Assembly (NCBI GenBank): GCA_014529385.2
Contig: CM043952.1
Span: forward strand, 70,933,299-70,997,298
DNA length: 64,000 nucleotides
Reading direction: 5' to 3'
DNA from: Adiantum capillus-veneris
Lineage: Eukaryota > Streptophyta > Polypodiopsida > Polypodiales > Pteridaceae
Shown: piece by piece, positions 54,311 to 64,000 of the stretch
Numbering within the stretch: position 1 is the stretch's first letter
Layout: each line of letters begins with the position of its first letter
The notes under the pieces: generated by a model
Seen by the model: only the letters and a program-made list of their open reading frames with translations
The model's database searches: none
What the model was told of the DNA's origin: nothing
Translations under genes and position numbers: made by a program

Positions 54311-54640
54311 TTAATCAAAATTCAATGAGGGTACTTGTCACTCACAATGAGAAGAAGGTAGTGCTGCGAGGCTCACCCATAGGTACGTTGCAAGACGGCG
54401 TCTTGCTTTGTCGAAGGTACTTGTCGCTCACAGTGAGTGCAAAAGGAGGTAGTGTTGCTAGGCTCACCCATAACTGCGTTGCAGAACGGAATCTCTCTTT
54501 CTCTTCTCTCATCTCGGCAATTAATCAAAAATTTGATGAAGGTACTTGTCATTCACTGTGAACGGAGAAGGAGGTAGTGTTGCTAGGATCAACCATAGCT
54601 GTGTTGTAGGATGGCATCTCGCTTTCTCTTCTCGATTTGC
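54311..54640. repeat. Three imperfect tandem copies of about 85-125 bp
   Basis: Copies start GTACTTGTC at 54331, 54417 and 54542, each followed by CTCAC...GAG, GTAGTG(T/C)TGC and GGCTCACCCATA-like blocks. Copies 1 and 3 are preceded by TTAATCAAAA(A)TT. They lie directly upstream (minus sense) of the TRAF pseudogene exon. Confidence 0.85.
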
Positions 54641-55332
54641 AAGCTGTGTCATATAGAGCTAGAGACAGAGTTAGATCACATTTTTCATTGTCTAATATAC
54701 TTTGAGATATGAGGCCGTTTTCATAGTCTATTCAGAGAGGGCTTTGGACCGCTAGCTAGAGTCATGAGATATCACGATCAGAGATGCCTCGGGTTGTTTT
54801 AGCTAGAGCTACACAGACACAAGGAGTCTCTTGAGGAGATCAAACAGTGGGAGACATTCACACAGGGAGATCACTAACTTCTTTAGAGCAGGGGCTCGAT
54901 AGTCAAATGAGAAAGCCTCACAATAGAATGCAAAACACCTTCACCAGAGGTATATTAGTTGACAAAGCCATTGTGCTCGGGAGAGCTAGACACCACATCT
55001 ACGTGGGTGCTTCGTGACATCAATGGAGGCTCCATTAGAAGATTAGGACTATTCTAGCACTACATGGAGATGTCTAGTACAACTATTTGCAGAGGTGGAC
55101 ATTGAGGATGCTCTTCACCAACCGATGCATTAAAGTTTCGGACCACGCCCGATGCCGGGCATCCTCTTGATGATGAGGATGATGATGATGTTTTTAGTTT
55201 TCCACTTTACACCATCTTTGTTTTGTACCCAGACATTGTATTAGATCCGCCAGGATTTTATTAGTTTGATCATCTCATATGTCGTTTTGGCTTTTCGAAG
55301 ACGTTTACTATAACATTTCATCTGTGTGATGC
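54641..55332. other. Unassigned DNA
   Basis: No open frame of note, repeat or recognised domain. Confidence 0.5.
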
Positions 55333-55540
<208 letters not shown>

Positions 55541-55879
55541 CGATGATTTGATATGACAGCTCCAAAAGAAGGTTACTATCCTACATGTCCTAGAAAAATT
55601 TATTTTAAGAGAACTCGAATTCTGCCAACTGACGAGACCCTGATGTCACCATCACTCCTAGTGTATCCAAAATAAAGAGTACTCCCATCAACGCTCCAAT
55701 GGACACTCGCACAGTAAGGAACGCGGATGACCTACTAGGTCATCCAAAGTATAGACTGTGCGTGTGTGTGCACGCATGTGCGCGTGTGCGCGTATGCACC
55801 TCTAAAGACCCATGAAAATGTCCAAGCCACTCTGTTCAAAACACAGCATAACACTGCAAAAAATGAAAGTGTATTGGGG

Positions 55880-56410
55880 AGGTTATTTTGGCAAGGGGTC
55901 ATCTGCGTTAACGCGGATGATGCACTTATCCGAGCTCTATGCCTTAATGCTTGCAGCTACAAAAAAGGGAGTGTATTGGATTCAATGCCGTAGCGCATGC
56001 AAAAGCTCTCATAAAATGGGCAATTTGGGAAGAAAATGGCGTCAATTGACTAAGGGTTTGTGCAATGAATTTGGCAAAGGGGTCATCCACGTTAACGTAG
56101 AGGACCCCCCATTGCCAACTTAGTGCCTAAGATTTTCAAAACTCCTTAGAAAAATGGGCGTACTTTTATGTGCTCATTCAAGATTGGGCACTATGGATTC
56201 AGGAAAGGATCATCTACGTTAACGCAGAGGGACCCCCCATTGCCAACTTAGTGAATTTGCGGCAGGATTGGCCAAGAAGGAGCTAAATTGTTTGGGCTAG
56301 AACAATGCAAAAAATTGAGGTGATTTCACCATGCTTGACCAAGATTGGGCGAGATTGTTTGGGCAAGGGTCATCTGTGTTAACGCAGAGGACCCCCCATT
56401 GCAAGCCCGA
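55880..56410. repeat. Four dispersed copies of a GTTAAC-centred motif
   Basis: A block of about 40 bp reading GG(G)TCATC-(T/C)-x-CGTTAACGC-GAGGA-CCCCCCATTGC is repeated with its GTTAAC at 55907, 56091, 56218 and 56378 (spacing 184, 127 and 160 bp). The centre (CGTTAACG in three copies, GCGTTAACGC in the first) is palindromic. Two copies share a further CCAACTTAGTG. The sequences between are not obviously homologous. Confidence 0.85.
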
Positions 56411-56552
56411 AATTTCCTTTTAAAACCTCTAGAGATAAACAACTCCCTTGCTAACCAACTGTTGGAGCTATTAACATGCTACCTTGCCAAAAATCTCTTT
56501 AGTTTACCGCTTATATTTTAGTTTTTATTATTTACAGTATGATTAGCTTGGC

Positions 56553-57322
56553 TTGGATTTGTTCTCGGTTATGTTGGGGCTCCCATTTCTACTAGATGTA
56601 GAGCCAAAAATAATCCATAAACCAAAGTACCCAAATGTGAGGAAACTGGACATGGGCACAAACATACCTTTTGAAGAGATAGAGAAATTGCTAAAGGTTG
56701 GGTTCAAGGCGGGTGTCAAGCATGATCCACCTTTTGTGGCAGGGGTCGGGGAATCCTCTAGAAAAGAAGCAAGCAAATGAAGAGTGACAAGAGGGAAAAA
56801 ATATTTGCCAACAAAAAAAAGGAGGTCAACCAAGTGGCATCATGGAATTTCCCAGGAACCAAATGAAGAGTGACAAGAGGGAAAAAACAAGTGCCATCAA
56901 AAAAAGGAGGTCAACCAAGTGGAATCATGGAATTTCCCAGGAGGCAGAGAAGAGGGTTTGTAGTGTTGAGTCCATGATGCTAGTGCATGGTCACGTGTAC
57001 CCACTTTGGGCAGTTTTTATAGATTTGGATTGCGTGAAAACAAGCATTTTATGCAAAATAATATGGTATGCTACCACAGTTGTGTTCTCTTACGAGGGCC
57101 AAGAATCAGTGCCCACACAATATACATGGCCAAGCATACATTGAAAAGTCTTGGTTTTCAAATCATTTTGCAAAAAGAGTTTTTTTTGTTTTTTTTTGGT
57201 GTAAAAACCATCTTGGTCTAGCATGCCATGCATTGTCAAAGCATTGTGATTCTAATATTGCTCATATATTGCAAAAGTTATCGTGCACATTAGGTAAACA
57301 CATGTTGAGGAGCTTATTTTGA
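56553..57322 (+). pseudogene. Unknown decayed coding-like region
   Basis: Frames at 56553-56780 (PFLLDVEPKIIHKPKYPNVRKL), 56842-57144 (VYPLWAVFIDLDCVKTS, then WYATTVVFSYEGQ) and an overlapping frame to 57322 look protein-like, with aromatic and charged periodicity, but I do not recognise a domain. They lie 650 bp upstream of the SWIM fragment on the same strand and may belong to the same lost gene. Confidence 0.3.
56775..56946. repeat. 86 bp tandem duplication
   Basis: Units 56775-56860 and 56861-56946 both start AAATGAAGAGTGACAAGAGG and end CATGGAATTTCCCAGGA, with a few differences and a one-base length change in the A run. Confidence 0.93.
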
Positions 57323-57949
57323 ATTATTGGTGTTTTCTTTGCCATGTGTGTAATTTTTATGAATTATCCTAATTAAAATACTTAGTTGATTATACTTCCA
57401 TTTTTTTACACAAGATATCTGTAGATGCAAAGCTCATTTCGCAAGATCCTACAGTGATTTGACAAATACACTTATAAGGAATGTGCTCATGTCAAAAAAT
57501 CCAATTCAACAGTTAAATTTTAGTAGATCTTTTGTAAAACTACACCTTAGCTTGTTAAAATAATAAAGATAAATTTGAAATAAAATATAATAAAAATTAC
57601 ACTACATTCTTCTTATGAATTGTATAGATCCTTTAGTGGCAAGTTTGCTCGTAGAAAAAAAATTGACTCAAAGTAAGCACCATAAGTCAATCTTTCACCC
57701 ATTTCAATTAATTCCATTTCTTTAGTTCACCTATCTTGTAGATCTAAGGGTTTTGAATGTGTGAAAGCTAGGATTTTTACATTTTTGTGTCAATTAAGTG
57801 TTTTGTCTAACCTCTCAATCCTAACTGGCCATGCAAAGCACATATTGTAGTGACCCCACATTAACAAATGTTTGGGATATGTTAACTGTCACCTCAATGC
57901 CACACTCAATACCCAATTGCCAAAATTGGGTACACCTGATCTTGCACCC

Positions 57950-58205
57950 ACCCATTAATGAGATTGCAATGGATCCCCCACCACACTCTATGTTTCAATT
58001 GGCATGTGAGAGTGGAGAGGAATGCCATTAAGGTAGAACCTTGGTGTACATGTCCAAATTCCATGCAGAGAGAAGCTAAAGGGAAGCCTTACGTTGCATG
58101 CAAACATCTCTATTTTGTCTACTTGCAGATATTAGGCTTACATAAGAATGAGGATATGATCATACATCAACATATACTGTCACAAGATGATGTGTCAAAT
58201 ATGTT
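57950..58205 (+). pseudogene. SWIM-type zinc-finger fragment
   Basis: The plus strand encodes WCTCPNSMQREAKGKPYVACKHLYFVYLQILGL and then a further 25 residues ending DDVSNML. C-x-C (58045-58053) followed by C-x-H (58099-58107) with hydrophobic FVYLQILGL is the SWIM zinc-finger pattern seen in ZSWIM ubiquitin-ligase-like proteins and in MULE transposases. An upstream piece FQLACESGEE is in another frame. No start codon or partner exons are clear, so I call it a fragment. It would bind protein or DNA if functional. Confidence 0.55.
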
Positions 58206-59309
<1,104 letters not shown>

Positions 59310-59434
59310 AGTGCATCGTGTGTATGATTGAAGTAGTGCAAGTATTGTGCAACATATGCTTGTTGGTGTGTATTGGAAGGCATATGTCCCTATGGAGAAT
59401 CTGATTGCTCATTGGTTTGATCAAGAAAGGTGGT

Positions 59435-59935
59435 TTTGTCAATAAAGAAGTGATGGCAGCATGAAGCTATGGGCCAATCTTCAATGGCAAGGAGAATACA
59501 AAGGAATGGATAGCTGATTTTGAGTTGTACATGTTGTTGTTGCATATGGCGAATGAAGGTAGCAAGATGCAAACAGTTCAGTTGTTGATGCAGAACAAAG
59601 CAAAGGTATGGTTTAATGCTTTGGAGGGAGAGCCTCAGTTGATATGGCAGGCCTCTTGGGCTCGCTTTATGTAGGATTTTTGTAAGGAGGTATTTCCTAT
59701 GGATTTGGATGCAATGTTGAAGGCTTTAAGGCAAGAGCTGAATGATAATTTGATCTTTTTCTTAATCATTTTGAAGAGTGTTGGGTAGAGTTTGCAGCTG
59801 CTATGTAGTTGGCCAACGATGAGTACTTCAAACTGGAGAAATTCATGGTGTATATGCATCCCAAAGTTCGAGAGAAAGTGCATTTGAGAGCCCAAAGAAT
59901 TATGATGGTGCGATGTCATGCCTCTTTGTGAGCAT
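59435..59935 (+). pseudogene. Retrotransposon gag fragment
   Basis: One frame reads EWIADFELYMLLLHMANEG, then KAKVWFNALEGEP and WARFM (stop) DFCKEVFP, the pattern of the Retrotrans_gag domain (W-x-x-x-F-x-x-Y then K-x-W-F then W-x-x-F-x-x-x-F). A second frame continues FNHFEECWVEFAAA. Stops and a frameshift show decay. It is on the opposite strand to the chromovirus that follows, so it is a separate element. Confidence 0.65.
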
Positions 59936-60239
59936 GTGATGAAAGAGGAGGATCTGTGTACATTTTCAAGCTTTTGACAACCTTATGATCTAAGCCAAAA
60001 TCTGCTATGACATCAACATAACTAGAATGTATGCTAATTAAGGGTTTTGGGACTGACTCCAAGTCAAGATGTAGTGATGCTGCCAAAATATAATTTAATA
60101 GGCCAAAATTTTAGTGCTCAACATGCTCTCCATGCCTGTGTTTATGGCTCGTCAATCGCAGTTCGGATGAGGAAGATATAATGGAAATGGCCTATGAACT
60201 TTGAGGACAGCGGAATTAAGAGAATTAGAGTGAGCATTT

Positions 60240-61612
60240 TTGTGAGATTACTTTGAGAACATGGAGGGTGAACTTAATTGATGGTAGCAACATAAACATA
60301 GTACTTAATTAACTTGGCACGAACAATACTTTTGCAAGAGAGAGAGTATTAGAGAACATGACAATATTTGAGGACCCGATTTACTTGGAGTCGGTCCCCC
60401 CTCCAAAAGGCATTTGTATTATAGATTCTCCCATCAAGAGAGACTTGTTACAATACAATCTTTGTATTCATTGTGACCTTGGTGTGCTATGAAGATGGAA
60501 AGCTTCATGCATCACGAGCTTAACATAAACTTTGCCAAAAGCATTAACTATCCCAAGCCTCAGTCCCAGGGCCTCAAACACCTTCGAAGGTGGAGAGAGC
60601 TAGCGAGGAATGAGGGTAGGGAAGAGGAAGAAGAATCATCTATAGGAGAAAGAAATTGTTCCTTACTTATCATCACTCTTCTTGCTTAGCATATCATAAT
60701 AGCATAGTAATGAAGATGAAGAAGATGGCAAGCTTAAGCATTGAAGCATGGCTCTTGGTTGGATTTGCATTCCATAGCCAGGAGTGTTGGTGTAGGCTCT
60801 CCACTTCTCAACAAGCTCGGAGAAGGAGATGGAGCTCTTGCATTTTGCACTCCACACAATGAGAGAATGTGTGTGTGTGTGTGTGTGGGAGAGTATACCC
60901 CCCCTCTCATGCTTGGTCCACACCTCTCTCTCTCTCTCTCTCGTATTATTTTATTATTTCATTTGGACATGTGTCCTCTTTTTCCTCTTTGAGAGAAAGA
61001 ACTTAATTATTTATTTTTATGTATCTAAATTCTCATTGGACCCTTTAAAACCTATCCAATAGCATTTAAACACACATGAGGGCCACATGTGGAGTATCAT
61101 TTGAACATGTCTTTTATGCTTATTAAGTCATTTGGTTGAATTGGATACTTTAAGGACTTAGTCAATCAAGCATGGAAACATTGATGCCTTTTGAGAGTTA
61201 TCTTTGAATTGAATATTTCAAGAACGTTATCATTTAGGCATGTGAGAAATACCTCAAGCTTTTGGGAAAGGTTCCCACTAACACTTAGCAAGCCAACAAG
61301 CACCTCATGCTTGGGTAGGATTCCCACCTCAAGGTCAACCCTAGCTTGCCTAAGATAAAAGAGCTTTTTAACACTAACTTTTGGAGGTCTTTAATGAAGC
61401 TAACCCTACAGTCTTTAAGCTCCATTAGGTAGCATTGCTCTTTAACATACCATCTCTCATTTGGACCCCCTTTAACCTTGGCCTCGTGTTGAGACAGATC
61501 CATAAACACATGTCTATATTCTAACCCTTGTTCCCATTTATTCTCCCACATTAAATGATTAGTTTAATATGAGAAAATTATTTGGGTTGGTTAGATATTA
61601 GATTTTATGACA
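60240..61612 (-). mobile_element. Probable 3' LTR of a decayed chromovirus (element E)
   Basis: The right end on the minus strand reads GAGAGAGGTAA, then TGTCATAAAATC, a polypurine tract and TG start at 61612. The far part (60330-60480) resembles element D's LTR in layout: GAGAACATGACAATATTTGAGGACC and GGTCCCCCCTCC-like blocks compare with D's GAAAACTTGACACTTC and CTGGTCCCCCC. It contains GT and CT microsatellites. The left limit is approximate. Confidence 0.5.
60869..60887. repeat. (GT)n microsatellite
   Basis: About 9 GT units inside the probable LTR. A (CT)n run follows near 60923-60942. Confidence 0.9.
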
Positions 61613-62099
61613 TTACCTCTCTCTGAAAATCATAGTCACCCTCGACTATGAGGTAGAAGAGATAAAGTCTTAGTCATTAGTCTACGTTTCTTAGCGGGTA
61701 GAGGTCCCTTTTCACCCTACGATATCATTCCAGAATGGATGACTAGTCCATTTGGTGCTTGGGAGACGTAGCTACCGTAAGCATGTCTGCTCTTTAGTCC
61801 ATATCATACTTCCAAAGTAGAGTGACAAGTTCTACTTGGTGTTTGGGAGACATGTCACCACAAACATGATCCTAAGCATTCATACTTTTTAAATTTTGTG
61901 CACAATAAAAGAAAGAGAACGAGTCTTATAAGACAAAAACATTGTTCATTTAAAATGCATTTTCATTTGCTTACTCTAGTTTAGCATTGTAAGCATTGAC
62001 AAGGTTCATATTATCCTTTAGCTAGGTTCCTTGCATCCATCTAGCATCTTTAAAGAATAATTGTGAAACTTAAAAAGATATCATTGGATAATCTTACCG

Positions 62100-64000
62100 T
62101 TTCTTAGTACCTTGTCTTCGTGTCGAAGAATCGATTCGGGCTACAACACCTCTTCTTGATCTTTGATCTTTGGCGGGTCCTCCATTATTGGTTCTTTTGG
62201 TGGCTCTCCTTTGTAAGGCTTGAGTAGGCTCACATGGTTAGCATTGTGAACGAGCCAATGGTTGGGTAACTTTAACTAATAAGCCATCTCATTGATTGGC
62301 TTAATAATTTTGAAAGAAAGGACCATAGTATCTTTCTTCTAGTTTAGCATAATAATCTTGGTGGCTCATAGAATTCTAGCCTGTAGTATGCCTTAGGTGA
62401 GCCTTGAGAAACTTTAGCAAGACCCAATCATTTTTCTTAAAGGCTAAGGCTCTTCTGTGCTTATTAGCAGCAACCCTTTTTGCCTTTGCTTTGATATAAC
62501 CTCTTTAACCTTTAGAAAAGATTCTTGTGAGTCTCGGCCATATTCATTAGCAACGAACATCTTCCCATATACTTTTAAGTAGTAAGGGACTTTTGGATCT
62601 TCCCTCTTTAACATCAAAAGGTGCTTTCCCTATAGAAGTATGTACAATATCATTGTACGCATACTCTATAAGAGGTAGGTACTTCTCTCATTGAGAACGT
62701 TGATCTACTTCCATGACATAAGCTTTTAGTAGATTCAAGAATCGTTAGTTTAGTTATTTCACTTTGGTCATCCGTTTGTGGATGATAGGCCGAAAGAAAA
62801 ATTTAACCTACTTCCTAGATTCTCAAAGAGACCCTTCTATAAATTACTGGTCATTCTAGGATCTTTGTCTGACACTATGGATGTTGGCAATCCGTGATAC
62901 TTGAAAATTTGAGATCTAAAGAGGGTTGCCGTTTGATGTGCCTTAATAGTTTTTTTGACAGGCATAGAGTGTGTTTTCTTGTTAAGCATGTCGACTAAAA
63001 CAATCCAAGTTACTTCCCTCGATCAAATTTCAATTTTTGGTATACCATGCATTTTGAAACATACTCTTGTATGTTTACTTTTCATGGTAGACCAACAGAA
63101 ATACATTTCTACTCCTCGAGGGGTAGATTATGGAATCCCTCTTTGCCCCACATAAGGAGAAGCAGGGGATTCATACATGACTTTCTTATTGTATTGGTGA
63201 GTAACACATAGCCTATTGCCGTTTGGAAGATAACCATCCTTCAAGGTGAATGGTTCTTTTTTTCTTCCCTAATGCAAAGGCTGTAATTACCTACTTAAAG
63301 TCTTGGTCAGTATAATACTTATCTAGCATAAAAGATAGATCATTCTGATTTGCTATAGACACCACATTTACACTTGACCCTTGTGAATGTGCATCGACCA
63401 CTTGATTGTGCTTGCCATCAATGTGAGCAATATGAAATTTGTATTGAAAAAGAAAATTTGCCCACCTCATTTGTTTGTCAGAGAGCTTGGTTTGTGTCAT
63501 GAATTTCTTGAGGCTTTGTGATCCACTCGTAGGATGAATGGAGCCCCCAAGAGATAGTGCTTCCATGTGTCTAGGGCATGTAGAACAGCTAAAAGCTCTT
63601 TCTCATAAATGCCCAAGACTTGTTCATCCGTATTGACCCTTCGACTCTCATATGCTATGGCATGCCCTTCTTGCATGAAGCAAGACTACTCCAAGGCAAT
63701 CACCACAAGCATCACATTGGACCTCAAATGGCTTTGAGAGGTTCGGAAGCATGAGGACTGGTTGAGAGGTAAGCTTCTCTTTGAGCTTGGCAAAAGCTTT
63801 TTGCTCCTTAGTAGTGCATGAATACTTAACGTTTTTCTTTGTTAAGTCATGTAATGGTCCTACTATTTGAGAAAATTTTGCTATATGAAGCATCTATAGT
63901 ATGCACACATACCAATTAGGCCATGCTTTTATTACCTCCAGATTTGATGGATCCATATGAATATCATCTTGAGAGATAATATGACCTGAGTATTGAATCT
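62100..64000 (-). pseudogene. Element E pol remnant (RT end, RNase H, integrase), continues off the window
   Basis: The minus strand from 64000 leftward gives an RT/RNase H piece (63893-63648) with FSQIVGPLHDLTKK and PFEVQCDACGDCLGVVL, then LSDKQMRWANFLFQ and HIDGKHNQVVDA (63566-63291). Further left, in several broken frames, it gives PVKKTIKAHQTA, GLPTSIVSDKDPRMTSN and LFENLGSRLNF, the integrase core. Many stops and frameshifts are present. The family is close to elements B and D but the copy is much older. Confidence 0.75.

Overview
The window is nuclear DNA from a land plant with a large, repeat-rich genome. Supporting signs are GT-AG introns, a plant-type CDC48C/NVL AAA ATPase gene, several plant lineages of Ty3/gypsy LTR retrotransposons, plant-type primer-binding sites (initiator-Met and Asp tRNA) and very long dinucleotide microsatellites. 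The 25 kb intron and an endonuclease-lacking Penelope-like element fit a fern, lycophyte or gymnosperm better than a compact angiosperm, but this is inference. Nothing bacterial or viral (infectious) is seen.

The only intact host gene is CDC48C/NVL on the minus strand, from ATG at 36375 to TGA at 6660. Ten exons join in frame to 2,919 nt (972 residues): a lysine/arginine-rich N-terminus and two AAA domains, D1 and D2. Intron 4 (8273-33733, 25,461 bp) cuts D2 between its Walker A and Walker B motifs. At least 70% of this intron is retrotransposon: element C (8867-20611, plus strand, gag-like only, TSD TCAGG); element B, a defective chromovirus nested inside the 3' LTR of C (13017-19847, minus strand, TSD AAATC); a solo LTR of the C family (21341-22608, TSD ACGAG); and element D, a nearly intact chromovirus (23259 to at least 28454, minus strand).

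Left of the gene (1-6659) lie the 3' end of an LTR with an Asp-tRNA-type primer-binding site (Athila/Tat style), a 28-29 bp minisatellite and otherwise unassigned DNA. Right of the gene (36376-64000) the sequence is accessory and decayed. It holds a Tat-lineage Ty3 element with a second RNase H (37528-42883); a 2.45 kb inverted repeat made of what looks like its LTR (42912-45363); a Penelope-like element with no endonuclease (about 45770-48905); a TRAF-type zinc-finger pseudogene (53854-54300, minus); a SWIM zinc-finger fragment (about 57950-58205, plus); a gag fragment (59435-59935); and the LTR and pol of another decayed chromovirus (about 60240-64000, minus, running off the end). Long (CT)n, (AC)n and (AG)n tracts and several small tandem duplications are scattered throughout.

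Functionally only CDC48C is expected to make a host protein, a nucleolar ATPase of 60S ribosome biogenesis. Everything else is selfish DNA or gene debris. The points most worth following up are the 25 kb intron inside an ATPase domain, the plant Penelope-like element, the inverted LTR palindrome and the gag-only C family.
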